A DNA stretch of 64,000 nt from Lachnospiraceae bacterium (GTDB lineage: Bacteria; Bacillota; Clostridia; Lachnospirales; Lachnospiraceae): positions 24,864 through 88,863 of the forward strand of contig JAAVZL010000004.1 of the NCBI GenBank assembly GCA_022791635.1, in the 5' to 3' direction. The position numbers and the translations under genes are program-made. The number at the start of each line of letters is the position of its first letter. Positions within the stretch are counted from its first letter, which is position 1. Shown piece by piece: positions 8,531 to 18,348 of this stretch. The notes below the pieces were generated by a model. It was not told where the DNA came from, did not search any database, and was given only the letters and a program-made list of their open reading frames with translations.

Positions 8531-8593
8531 CTGGAAACAGCAGTATCTCAAGAAAGATGTGCTAAGAGAGATACTGCGGAACTGGAATAGGAG
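8531..8593 (+). repeat. Three-arm 5'-UTR element, short copy C (upstream of dapL)
   Basis: Tail-like CTGGAAACA then GCAGTATCTC (8540-8549)/GAGATACTGC (8568-8577) perfect 10-bp stem followed by GGAACTGGAATAGGAG (8578-8593). Confidence 0.8.
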
Positions 8594-8599
8594 AACAAG

Positions 8600-9814
8600 A
8601 TGTATAAGATTAACGATAATTATTTAAAGCTGCCGGGCAGCTATCTCTTTTCCACCATCGGCAAGAAGGTGGCAGCCTATACGGCAGAGCATCCGGAAAA
8701 GAGCATAATCCGACTGGGAATCGGGGATGTGACCCAGCCCCTCGCACCGGCTATCCTGGAGGCCATGCACAAGGCAGTGGACGAGATGGGCCATGCCGAG
8801 ACCTTCCGCGGCTATGCCCCGGATTTGGGCTATGAATTTTTGAGAACTGCCATAGCCAAAGGAGATTATCAGGAGAGAGGAGCAGACATCAGTGCCGACG
8901 AGATCTTTGTGAGCGACGGCGCAAAGTGTGATTCCGGCAATATTCAGGAGATTTTCAGTCTGGATAACCGGATTGCCGTCTGCGATCCCGTGTACCCCGT
9001 CTATGTGGATACCAACGCTATGGCAGGCAGAACAGGCACCTACGATCCGAAGACGGAAATGTGGAGTGATGTGATCTATATGCCCTGCCTTAAGGAGAAT
9101 GGTTTTGCCCCTGAGCTTCCCAAAGAGACGCCGGATCTCATCTATCTGTGTTTTCCCAACAATCCTACCGGCGCCGCCATCACAAAGGATCAGCTCCAGG
9201 TTTGGGTGGATTACGCCAATCGGGTGGGAGCAGTGATCATATACGATGCGGCTTACGAGGCCTATATTTCTGAGGAGCATGTGCCTCACACTATCTATGA
9301 GTGCGAGGGCGCCAGAGGCTGTGCCATAGAGCTGAAGAGCTTTTCCAAAAATGCCGGCTTCACCGGCGTGCGTCTGGGCTATACGGTGATTCCCAAGGAT
9401 TTGAAGTGCGGCGACGTATCCCTGCATGCCCTGTGGGCAAGGCGCCACGGGACCAAGTACAACGGAGCTCCCTATATCATCCAGCGGGCAGGGGAAGCCG
9501 TTTATTCTGAGGCAGGAAAGGCCCAGCTAAAGGAGCAGGTTGCTTACTATATGAAGAATGCCGGGACCATCCGTGAGAGCCTTAAGGAAGCAGGCTACAG
9601 CGTATCCGGCGGAGTGAACGCCCCCTATATCTGGCTGAAAACGCCGGATCAGATGACCTCCTGGGAGTTCTTTGATTATCTTTTGGAAAAAGCCGGTGTG
9701 GTGGGAACGCCGGGCTCCGGCTTTGGTCCCAGCGGGGAGGGCTACTTCCGTCTGACAGCTTTTGGCTCTTATGAGAATACGCTGGCGGCTTTGGAGCGGA
9801 TTAAGCAGATTTAA
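8600..9814 (+). CDS. dapL: LL-diaminopimelate aminotransferase
   Basis: Class I PLP aminotransferase with DapL-type N-terminus (INDNYLKLPGSYLFSTIGKKV), SFSKNAGFTGVRLG; adjacent to dapF. Confidence 0.93.
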   Translation: MYKINDNYLKLPGSYLFSTIGKKVAAYTAEHPEKSIIRLGIGDVTQPLAPAILEAMHKAVDEMGHAETFRGYAPDLGYEFLRTAIAKGDYQERGADISADEIFVSDGAKCDSGNIQEIFSLDNRIAVCDPVYPVYVDTNAMAGRTGTYDPKTEMWSDVIYMPCLKENGFAPELPKETPDLIYLCFPNNPTGAAITKDQLQVWVDYANRVGAVIIYDAAYEAYISEEHVPHTIYECEGARGCAIELKSFSKNAGFTGVRLGYTVIPKDLKCGDVSLHALWARRHGTKYNGAPYIIQRAGEAVYSEAGKAQLKEQVAYYMKNAGTIRESLKEAGYSVSGGVNAPYIWLKTPDQMTSWEFFDYLLEKAGVVGTPGSGFGPSGEGYFRLTAFGSYENTLAALERIKQI

Positions 9815-9933
9815 AAAAAGGATAACAATATGTTTAAGCAGGTGATGGCTTTTTTCTGTCTGCCTACACCCCTGCCGCCCGCCTGAACAGTAACAGGTTT
9901 GCTGCTGCTAAAAGGTTTTCCCGTAGAAAAGCA

Positions 9934-9962
9934 TTTACATTGATATGAGATTTTACTATAAT
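9934..9962 (+). promoter_or_regulatory. Sigma70 promoter of ftsA-like gene
   Basis: TTTACA, 17 bp, TATAAT. Confidence 0.65.
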
Positions 9963-10023
9963 GGTGGAAGGAAAAGCTGTGAGGGCAGGAAAAAGCCTGT
10001 CTCAATCACGCAGGAGGGAAAGC

Positions 10024-12156
10024 ATGGCGGCAATACAGGTAAAAAGAGCACAGATACAGGCAGAACAGACCATTTTTGCCCTGGATATCGGAACCCGGAG
10101 CATCATTGGAATGGTGGGAACGGTAGAAAATGACAAGGTCCGGATCATTGCCATTGAGAAAGAGGAGCACACAGAGCGGGCAATGATTGACGGACAGATT
10201 GAGAATATAGACAAGGTGTCCGCCCTGGCCGGAAGGGTAAAGCAGAAGCTTGAGAGCAAGCTGCATTTTAAGCTGGATCGCGTGTGCGTGGCGGCGGCGG
10301 GAAGGGCTCTTCGGACCAAGCGGGCGGAGTTTGAGATGGAGCTTCCCGAGGCAGAACTTATTGACGACGAGGTGATAAGCCGTCTGGAGGCGGGGGCCAT
10401 CAGCAAGGCGGAGGAGGCCTTTGATGCGGAAAACCGGCTTGCAGAGGACGGCCGCCGGTTCTATCTGGTCGGCTATACGGTATGCCAGTATTATCTGGAT
10501 AAATATATGATTTCCAGTCTGAAGGATCATCGGGGAAAGAAAGTGAAGGTGGATCTCATAGCCACCTTTCTGCCAAGCGAGGTGGTGGAAAGCCTTTACA
10601 CCACCATGAATAAAATCGGGCTGGAGGTGGCAAGCATCACTCTGGAGCCGATTGCGGCCATCAATGCGGCCATTCCGTCTAACCTGCGCCTGTTAAATCT
10701 GGTGATGGTGGACATTGGCGCCGGAACCTCGGATATTGCCGCCTGTACCGACGGAAGCGTCACAGGCTACACCATGGCCACCGTGGCGGGAGACGAGATT
10801 ACGGAGACGCTGATGAAAGCGTATCTGGTGGATTTTCAGACGGCGGAATCCATGAAAGCCCAGGCGGATTTGGAGGAGGAAATCACCTTCACGGATATTT
10901 TGGGCTTTGAGCAGAGCGTTTCCAGGGAGGAGCTTTTGGAGTGCATCCAGGATACCTCTGATTTGCTCTGCCGGGAAATTGCGGAAAAGATTTTGGAAAT
11001 TAATGGAAACCCGCCTTCGGCTCTGTTTCTGGCAGGGGGAGGCAGTAAGCTCACAGGCCTGAAGGACGGGCTGACGGCGGCGCTTAACATGGATGCCAAG
11101 CGCGTGGCCATTGCCGGAAACAATTTCCGCACCAGCGCGTTTTCCGATGAATACGATCTCAATAATCCGGAGTATGCCACTCCTCTGGGGATTGTGGTCT
11201 CCTCGGGGCTGAATCTCATCAATGCAAGCTTCCGAGTGATTTTGAACGGCAGACAGGCCAACCTGTTCCGAAGCGGCAGCTTTACGGCATTGAATCTGCT
11301 GATGATGAACGGCTACAGCTTTTTGGATATTATGGGGCGCAGCGGCGCCAACCTGATTGTGACGGTGAACGGAAAGCGGAAGGTGTTCTACGGTACACCT
11401 GTGGAGCCGGCCACTCTCTTTATTAACAAAAAGGAGGGGCGGCTGTCGGAGATCATAAAGGCCGGGGACGAGATTGATTTTACGCCTGCAGTATCCGGAG
11501 TGTCTGCCAGGGCCAGCCTTGGAGATATTGAGGGGGCTGCGGACGCGACAGAATTAACTTTGAACGGAAAGCCTGCGGATTTGGAGACCCAGTTAAAGAT
11601 GGGTGATGTGATTGTGATGAGGAGAGCCGGGGAGGATGCAAAGCCGGAGACGGATGCAAAGCCAAAGGCGGCAGAGGAACCGGAGGAGCCTTTAGAGCCG
11701 GAAGAGGCGGCTGTGACCGAGCCGGAGAAAGCGCCGGAAGCACAAAAGGTTGTGATGCCGGAGAAGGAAGAAGAAAAGGCAGTTATGCCTGAGAAAGCAG
11801 CAGAAGAAAGAAGGGCTGTGCAGGAGAAAGCGCCGGAAGAAGATGCGCACAGACCGGTTTTGAATCCTCAGGGAAGTTTCGCGCAGCGTTCGGTTTTGGC
11901 CGCAGTATCCCAGACAGCAGAAGCGGAACCCGCGTCCAAAGGGCCGCAGGAGATGCATTTTCATCTGAATGGCCTGCCTATCAGTCTGCCCAGGAAAGCG
12001 GACGGAGCTCCCTATTTTCTGATGGATATGATTCAGTATTCCGGGATTGACTTAAAGCAGCCAAAAGGACGGATTGTGCTGAGCGTCAACGGAGTACAGG
12101 GCCTGTTTCAGCAGGAGCTAAGGGACGGGGACAATATCCGTATTGAGGAAGAATAA
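10024..12156 (+). CDS. FtsA/PilM-like actin-fold cell division protein with long acidic C-terminal extension
   Basis: ALDIGTRSIIGMVG phosphate 1 motif, VDIGAGTSDIA, LAGGGSKLTGL; start at 10024 (RBS ggaggg) because 9961 ATG overlaps the -10 box. Confidence 0.82.
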   Translation: MAAIQVKRAQIQAEQTIFALDIGTRSIIGMVGTVENDKVRIIAIEKEEHTERAMIDGQIENIDKVSALAGRVKQKLESKLHFKLDRVCVAAAGRALRTKRAEFEMELPEAELIDDEVISRLEAGAISKAEEAFDAENRLAEDGRRFYLVGYTVCQYYLDKYMISSLKDHRGKKVKVDLIATFLPSEVVESLYTTMNKIGLEVASITLEPIAAINAAIPSNLRLLNLVMVDIGAGTSDIAACTDGSVTGYTMATVAGDEITETLMKAYLVDFQTAESMKAQADLEEEITFTDILGFEQSVSREELLECIQDTSDLLCREIAEKILEINGNPPSALFLAGGGSKLTGLKDGLTAALNMDAKRVAIAGNNFRTSAFSDEYDLNNPEYATPLGIVVSSGLNLINASFRVILNGRQANLFRSGSFTALNLLMMNGYSFLDIMGRSGANLIVTVNGKRKVFYGTPVEPATLFINKKEGRLSEIIKAGDEIDFTPAVSGVSARASLGDIEGAADATELTLNGKPADLETQLKMGDVIVMRRAGEDAKPETDAKPKAAEEPEEPLEPEEAAVTEPEKAPEAQKVVMPEKEEEKAVMPEKAAEERRAVQEKAPEEDAHRPVLNPQGSFAQRSVLAAVSQTAEAEPASKGPQEMHFHLNGLPISLPRKADGAPYFLMDMIQYSGIDLKQPKGRIVLSVNGVQGLFQQELRDGDNIRIEEE

Positions 12157-12206
12157 CCGCTACGTTTCTTTACATGATTGACAATGAATAGCAGCAGGGT
12201 GATTTT

Positions 12207-13007
12207 ATGAAGATAGCAGATATCCATGTACATGTATTTCCCGATAAGCTGGCGGAAAAAGCGGCTCATTCCATCGGAGAATTCTACGACAAAACCGCTT
12301 ATACCATTGCAAGCACGGACCGTCTGGCAAAGGAGCTTGCGGAGGCCGGCATTAGCCGTTGTGTGATCAGCAATTCTGCTACTGCGCCAAAGCAGGTCCA
12401 CAATATCAATACCTTTTTGGCACAGGCTGCCCGTGAGCATCCCGGCTTTATCGGCTTTGGCTCTCTCTACCCGGGGATGGAGGATTATGAGGAGGAGCTG
12501 GACCGGATGCAGGAGCTGGGACTTCGGGGGCTTAAGATTCATCCGGATTTTCAGAAGGTTCCCATTGATGCCTCTTGCGGAATCGAGATGTACCGCTCCG
12601 TGGCCAGAAGAGGACTTCCCGTGCTGTTTCATATGGGGGATGACCGTTATGATTTTTCTTCGCCCAAGCGTTTGACCAACCTTCTTCGGAAAGTGCCGGA
12701 TTTGAAGGTGATTGCCGCCCATTTCGGCGGCTGGACCATCTGGGAGCGGTCTCTCAACCATCCCCAGCCGGAGAATGTTCTCTACGATACCTCCAGCACT
12801 ATTCCTTTGGTATCCAGAGAATTAGTATACCGCATGTTCGACCGCTTCGGCCCGGACCGGTTTTTATTCGGCTCGGATTTTCCCATGTGGAAGCCCAAGG
12901 ATGCGGTGGAGCAGCTTTTGTCCTTTGATCTGGGGGATACTGTGACGGAGAAAATCCTGTATGGGAATTTTTGCAAGCTTTTGGGAATGGACACTTCCCT
13001 GCTCTGA
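12207..13007 (+). CDS. Amidohydrolase family protein (amidohydrolase_2-like)
   Basis: DIHVHVFPDKL metal motif, GLKIHPDFQ, FGSDFPMW. Confidence 0.85.
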   Translation: MKIADIHVHVFPDKLAEKAAHSIGEFYDKTAYTIASTDRLAKELAEAGISRCVISNSATAPKQVHNINTFLAQAAREHPGFIGFGSLYPGMEDYEEELDRMQELGLRGLKIHPDFQKVPIDASCGIEMYRSVARRGLPVLFHMGDDRYDFSSPKRLTNLLRKVPDLKVIAAHFGGWTIWERSLNHPQPENVLYDTSSTIPLVSRELVYRMFDRFGPDRFLFGSDFPMWKPKDAVEQLLSFDLGDTVTEKILYGNFCKLLGMDTSLL

Positions 13008-13036
13008 CATATGATACGTTATAGGAGAGGTACGGA

Positions 13037-15520
13037 CTATTCCGTCCGTACCTCTCCATCCTGTGTACTCAGCAATAATTGACTGTGGTCCAGGTAAGCA
13101 TTCATCTGTGCCATCCACGCATCGGCTATTTCTTCATCATAGGGAATCCAATCGTCGCCATAGGAAAAAGAGCTGCCTGCAATCTGTAGAATCTCGCCCT
13201 TCTCTCCAAGACGGAACACCTGGTAATCATACCCTCCGTAGGTATCCCGATCCTCTATATGCACCCGCATCAGAAAAGGCGTCCCATCTTGTTCTCCCAG
13301 ATAAATGTTATTCCATCCTGCCCGGGCGGTGTGAGCGCCCTCGGAGTAGAGGAGTTCTCCGGCTTCATTCTTAAAAAGTACAATTCCGCTGTCCCCATCC
13401 CCGATATTTCCCGTATAGACCTCCGCCGTTTCCATACCGGGACTCTCCCCGAAGTCATCCTTTGCATTGTAGACCTGAGTATAATAGGTCTTTAAAGGAT
13501 CGATTCCTTCCATTTCCGGAAAGGCCTGAATGTCCTCGTACCAGGTATCACGGGCAAAGGGCTCATAGGCAATGCCCGCGCCGTACCATGCGCTCTCCAG
13601 AGCTGCGTTGGTAATCAGGTTATCTTCAAAATACAGGGTACATAAGGGATTGATCCAGGAAAATCCATCCTCGGCCAGCTTTACGAATTCCTCAAAATCC
13701 ACCTCTTCATAGCGGACGGAATCCATCTCCCGGTTTACCTGAAAAACGCAAGCCTCCGAAAAGGCAAGGAATGGAAGCTCCTCTCCGGAATCCTCCGGAT
13801 CCATTCTATCAATCACATAGCGGTCAATCCCCCGGGCGCTTCTGGCAATGCTCTGAATATTCAGCCGAAAAATGCCGTTCAAATCTTCCCTTGCCACAAG
13901 AGTTTCCAGATTCTCCGGGGATAGGTAGGGAATTCCCCTATCTGACAGCAGATTGTCCTGGGAGGTTTCTGCCGAATTCTGCGAGTCCTCTTGCCCTGTG
14001 CTCTGCCTGATAAGCTCACACCGAAGTCCAAAGCCAAATTCCGACAGAAATACGGCCACCTCCTCCGGTGACATATTCACCCAAATCTGGGAATTCTCCG
14101 GCACCACCTCCAGAATCTCCACAGCGTGTAAAAATTCCACCTCCCGCAGCTGTCCGTCCTTAACTTCTTCCTGCCGGTAGATATTCAGCAAATCCCCGGC
14201 CTGTGCCTCCGGCGCCATCCCAAGAGGCACCGTAAAACGATAGCGGTTTCCCTTTGCAGGCTGCAGGGCAAAGAGCCCCCGGCTCATAACCTCGATCTTC
14301 TCGGCCTTTTGGGAGAATCGGGCGGGATAGGTTTCCATGACGGAGATTTCTTCTCCCTTTGGAAAGGTAATTCGGATGAGATCCCCGATCTCCAGGCCGT
14401 CAAAGTCAATCTCAATATAAGGCTCTACGCTGTCGGCTTCCGGAATGTCCACATCGCCGAAGCGGGGAATGCGGACAACGACGGGAAGGGGATCGCCCTC
14501 TGCGTCCGCATAAGTGACAATGCCGTAGAATACTTGTTCCGGACTTCCATCCTCTCCCCCGTCCCTTGGATTGGTCACAAATTGTACGGCCAGCACCACA
14601 CAGACGATTGCAGCGCACACAGCCAGAATCCGGCCGGGCTTTTGATAATGAAGGACATTTTCGATGCGGCTTTTCGTATCCCCCTCTCCAAAGGCAAGGG
14701 GAAGTCCTTTTACCATCCGGTGGCCTGAGGCAAGGGCCAGAAGAGAGGCGGAGTATTCCTTTTTCACCTTGCTTCCAAGCCTGCGGATTACGGCTTCGTC
14801 GCAGGACATTTCCATATCCTGTCCGCTTAAGGAAAAGGCCAGCCAAACAAGGGGATTGAACCAGTGAAGGCAAAGAGCCAGGTAAGCCAGGGCGCGGAAA
14901 AAGGGATCCTTTCGCCGGATATGAATTTGCTCATGGAGAAGGATATAGCGCTCCTCCTCCGCTCCAAGAGCCTGGGAGAGATAAATACGGGGCCAGATGA
15001 TACCATACACAAAGGGCGTACCATACCCCGGCATCCGGTAAATATTTTCCCTCTCATGAGAGGCTGTTTTCAGCTTTTTCTTAAGGCGAAGGAGAGAAAC
15101 GGCGCTGTAGGCCAGCATGGCACCAATGCCAAGAAGCCAGATCCGGGATCCCAAAAAGAGCCAGATTTGCATGGGATTCACGGAAGCTGCCGGATTGCCT
15201 GCAGGAAGGGAGGAGTTTACGGCATCGCTGATACCAGGAACCGGCAGGCTCACTTGGGGCTCCATCTGATAGCCGATATCCGCGGGGATGTATTCCATCC
15301 GTCCCTTTGTAGAGCTGCTTTCCTCCAGAATGCCAAGGAAGGAAATGTCCGTGAAGAAGGATACAGGGCAGAGAAGCCGGAACAACACCACGGCCCACAG
15401 AACATAGGAGAAAATCCGGGGCGCTCTTTTCAGACATAGGCGGGCAATGAGCATGGCTAAAATGATGACGCTCCCTGTAATACTCATGTTCAGAATTGTA
15501 ATAAAGAGCTGTTCCATCAA
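13037..15520 (-). CDS. M56 family metallopeptidase (BlaR1-like) with unusual long C-terminal region
   Basis: LLHEQIHIRRKDPFF (HExxH) and SCDEAVIRRLG of BlaR1/MecR1 protease domain; ~500-aa extracytoplasmic region. Confidence 0.88.
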   Translation of the reverse strand: MMEQLFITILNMSITGSVIILAMLIARLCLKRAPRIFSYVLWAVVLFRLLCPVSFFTDISFLGILEESSSTKGRMEYIPADIGYQMEPQVSLPVPGISDAVNSSLPAGNPAASVNPMQIWLFLGSRIWLLGIGAMLAYSAVSLLRLKKKLKTASHERENIYRMPGYGTPFVYGIIWPRIYLSQALGAEEERYILLHEQIHIRRKDPFFRALAYLALCLHWFNPLVWLAFSLSGQDMEMSCDEAVIRRLGSKVKKEYSASLLALASGHRMVKGLPLAFGEGDTKSRIENVLHYQKPGRILAVCAAIVCVVLAVQFVTNPRDGGEDGSPEQVFYGIVTYADAEGDPLPVVVRIPRFGDVDIPEADSVEPYIEIDFDGLEIGDLIRITFPKGEEISVMETYPARFSQKAEKIEVMSRGLFALQPAKGNRYRFTVPLGMAPEAQAGDLLNIYRQEEVKDGQLREVEFLHAVEILEVVPENSQIWVNMSPEEVAVFLSEFGFGLRCELIRQSTGQEDSQNSAETSQDNLLSDRGIPYLSPENLETLVAREDLNGIFRLNIQSIARSARGIDRYVIDRMDPEDSGEELPFLAFSEACVFQVNREMDSVRYEEVDFEEFVKLAEDGFSWINPLCTLYFEDNLITNAALESAWYGAGIAYEPFARDTWYEDIQAFPEMEGIDPLKTYYTQVYNAKDDFGESPGMETAEVYTGNIGDGDSGIVLFKNEAGELLYSEGAHTARAGWNNIYLGEQDGTPFLMRVHIEDRDTYGGYDYQVFRLGEKGEILQIAGSSFSYGDDWIPYDEEIADAWMAQMNAYLDHSQLLLSTQDGEVRTE

Positions 15521-15894
15521 TCATTCCCTCCTTGCTCTTCCTCGTATTCCTCTATGAGCCTGCGAAGCTCCTCTACCTCATGGCTGCTAAGCCGTTTCCG
15601 GCGGGAGAAAGCAGTAAGGAATCGGGGCAGAGAGCCGTCAAAGTTTTCTATCAGAAATTGTTCCCCCTGAGCGGCCTGAAAATCCTCTCTGGTGGTCTTG
15701 GCTTGAACGGTACCGTTTACATTTTCAAAGAGATCCCGCAGGCAGAGGCGTTTCAGCATGGTGTAGGTGGTGGTCCGCTTCCAGGAAAAGGCCTGCTCAC
15801 AGAGCTTTACCAGCTCTCCCGAGGCTATGGGGGCGTGCTCCCAGATTAAATCCGCAAATTTCTGTTCCATTTCTCCCAGCTTGTAAGGCTCCAT
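15517..15894 (-). CDS. BlaI/MecI/CopY family repressor
   Basis: EMEQKFADLIWEHAPIASGELVKLCEQAFSWKRTTTYTMLKRLCLRDLF; overlaps M56 gene start. Confidence 0.92.
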   Translation of the reverse strand: MEPYKLGEMEQKFADLIWEHAPIASGELVKLCEQAFSWKRTTTYTMLKRLCLRDLFENVNGTVQAKTTREDFQAAQGEQFLIENFDGSLPRFLTAFSRRKRLSSHEVEELRRLIEEYEEEQGGND

Positions 15895-15922
15895 GGTAAT
15901 CCTCCTTTGCATTTAAAAGAGC

Positions 15923-15965
15923 TGTCTAATAATATTAGACACATAAAGTCTAACATTATTAGACA
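15923..15965 (-). promoter_or_regulatory. Tandem dyad operators for BlaI-type repressor
   Basis: TGTCTAATAATATTAGACA (15923-15941) and AGTCTAACATTATTAGACA (15947-15965), start-to-start 24 bp. Confidence 0.75.
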
Positions 15966-16196
15966 AAACTGTCAACAGAAAATCCTCCCCTTAATAGAAA
16001 TCATTTGCTTCTAGGGAGGTTTTTGTTTATAATGAAACAAAAAGCGTAATATCACGAAGGGAAAGAAAATGAGACTTTGTATTGCAACAGCTCCATGCAG
16101 AGCCTGAGGAGACTGCATGGAGGAGCAGCCCTGTGCTGAGATCCTCAGACTTTGCTTCTATTTTGCGAAATATCTGACACAAAAAGGAGCAAAGAA

Positions 16197-17489
16197 ATGA
16201 AGAATGTAAAGAAAAATGAATTATTTGAGCTGAGAGATTTTCTGATACTTTGGAGTACCCAGAGCGTATCTCAGCTTGGCAGCAGTATTACGGCATTTGC
16301 CTTAACCCTGTGGCTGTATGAGAAGACGGGCTCTTCCCTGAGTACGGCGGCTCTTACCATCTGTTCTTACACGCCTTATGTGTTAATGAGTGTATTTGCA
16401 GGGGCGGTGACGGACCGGTTTGACAAGAAGAAGACCATGCTTGGCTGCGATGTGTTTGCGGTAATGTGCACCATCACAGTATTTCTATTATTTCGGGCAA
16501 ATTGTCTGATGGTATGGCATTTATATGTTCTGAATGGGATTTCGGGATTCATGAATACGGTGCAGCAGCCTGCTTCCGAGGTTGCCATGACGCTTATCAT
16601 TCCCCCAAAGCACTATCAGAGGACAAGCGGACTACAATCTCTGTCGAGATCTCTGATCTCCATATTGAATCCTTTGATTGCCACGGCATTGTACGCCTTT
16701 GCCGGTCTCAATGGCGTCATAGCGATTGATGTGTGCAGCTTTCTGGTTGCATTTACGGCACTGCTATTTTTTATCAAAATCCCGGAAAAGAAGAGTGACA
16801 GGAGAGAAAGTGTAAGGAAGCTCGTAAAAGAGGGACTTGTATTTTTGAAAGAAAATCCGCTGATTATGACGCTGATATTATTTATGTCAGGCGTGAATCT
16901 GGTGGCTTCGGCTTTTGACGCAGTCTTGCCTGGTTATGTGCTTCCGAATCCAAAGGGCGGCCAGGCGGTTCTGGGAATTGTAACGTCTTGTGCCGGCGCG
17001 GCCATGATTATTGGCAGTCTGATTGCCTCAGCCCTGCCAAAACCCCGGGATAGGGTAAAGGTGATTTATCTGACCATGCTGTTTTCCCTGGGAACGGAAA
17101 ATTTCTTGCTGGCATTTTCCAGAGAGCCGGTACTGTGGTGCATAGGGCAGATCATTGGATGGATTCTTGTGCCGATTATGAGCGCCAATTTGGATGTGAT
17201 TCTCAGAACTACGATTCCGGTAGAGCTGCAGGGGCGTGTCTATGCATGCCGCAATACGCTTCAGTTTTTTACCATTCCCATAGGATTGTTTTTGGGCGGC
17301 TTTATGGTAGATCGTGTATGTGAGCCGATGATGAGCATATATGGGGATTTATCCATTCTAAAAGCGCTCTTTGGCTCGGGGAAAGGCTCCGGCGCTGCGC
17401 TTATGATGCTGGTGCTTGGAGTGGGCGGAAGTCTAATCTGCATCATCACAGGTAGGAAATTGAAGAAATATCACTATAATGAAGGGTAG
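16197..17489 (+). CDS. MFS transporter (MefA-like/MFS_3)
   Basis: FLILWSTQSVSQLGSSITAFALTLWLYEKTGS; 12 TM pattern; RBS aaaggag. Confidence 0.87.
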   Translation: MKNVKKNELFELRDFLILWSTQSVSQLGSSITAFALTLWLYEKTGSSLSTAALTICSYTPYVLMSVFAGAVTDRFDKKKTMLGCDVFAVMCTITVFLLFRANCLMVWHLYVLNGISGFMNTVQQPASEVAMTLIIPPKHYQRTSGLQSLSRSLISILNPLIATALYAFAGLNGVIAIDVCSFLVAFTALLFFIKIPEKKSDRRESVRKLVKEGLVFLKENPLIMTLILFMSGVNLVASAFDAVLPGYVLPNPKGGQAVLGIVTSCAGAAMIIGSLIASALPKPRDRVKVIYLTMLFSLGTENFLLAFSREPVLWCIGQIIGWILVPIMSANLDVILRTTIPVELQGRVYACRNTLQFFTIPIGLFLGGFMVDRVCEPMMSIYGDLSILKALFGSGKGSGAALMMLVLGVGGSLICIITGRKLKKYHYNEG

Positions 17490-17498
17490 TATTATTTC

Positions 17499-17567
17499 AT
17501 ATCCCGTGTTCGGACAGTTCGCGTACAGAGCAGGCAGCCTGTACGCGAACAGCCGGACACGGGATAT
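17499..17567. repeat. Giant inverted-repeat family, copy 1 (short form)
   Basis: ATATCCCGTGTTCGGACAGTTCGCGTACAGAGCAGGCAGCCTGTACGCGAACAGCCGGACACGGGATAT between convergent genes. Confidence 0.9.
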
Positions 17568-17573
17568 AGTGCA

Positions 17574-18209
17574 CTAATAGCCTATCTGCTTCAATATCTT
17601 GTCTACTGTACCGGCCAAAGCTATGCTGAATTCCTCCGTAACATAAGGCTCCTCCTCATTTCTCACACAGCGTCCGAACTGTTCCACCTCCAGGCAGTAG
17701 TTATTCGGAACCTCCACCTTTCGCAGCTCATCCGCGCCATCAAAGGTGCGGAGGCGGTAGGTCAGCGTTCCCGGAGCGTTAAACCCAAAATCTACGGAGC
17801 AGACGGATCCCTTTGAGCCATGTATCTGAAACCGATCCAGGGAAGCGTTCTTCTCTGTTTCCAGAACCATGCCGCAGTCAAAATGAGCCCGCATTTTGCC
17901 GCCGTATTCCATAACAGCCGTAGTAAAGGTATCAATCCCTTCCTTAGACAAGACGGCCGCCGCCTGAATCTGTTCCGGAGCCATGCCCAGCATGCACTGG
18001 AGAAAGCTTAAGGAATATACGCCGATATCATAGGTGCTTCCGCCAAAGGTCTCTTTCCTCATACGGATATTGCTGTGATCATAATCCGAGGTAATCAGGG
18101 CGGCCTCCGCATAACGGGTATCGCCGATGACGCCGAAAGAATTCCGGCGGGCGCGGAAGGGTGCTTGACGCTGTAAGTATGGGAGAAGAAAAGTTGCGGC
18201 TATTTTCAC
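17574..18209 (-). pseudogene. Gfo/Idh/MocA oxidoreductase, C-terminal remnant
   Basis: C-terminal domain (GVIGDTRYAEAALITSDYDHSNIRMRKETFGGSTYDIGVYSLSFLQCMLG...) present; N-terminal Rossmann domain missing upstream. Confidence 0.72.
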
Positions 18210-18233
18210 GCCAGTATTTTTAAAATATTAGTA

Positions 18234-18262
18234 CTTGACAATACATAGTAGTAGGCGTAATA
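18234..18262 (+). promoter_or_regulatory. PadR operon promoter
   Basis: TTGACA, 17 bp, TAATAT; flanking TACTTGACAATACATAGTA dyad. Confidence 0.55.
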
Positions 18263-18348
18263 TAATAGCATAAACAAAAGCAGACATATCTTGATCTTCT
18301 AAATAAACGGGCACTGTAAAAGGTATGCGGAACTGGAATGGAGAACAC

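Noticed and set aside
13037-15912. Beta-lactam resistance module (blaR1-blaI)
   Set aside because: Repressor and M56 protease are present but no penicillin-binding sensor motifs and no beta-lactamase gene nearby.
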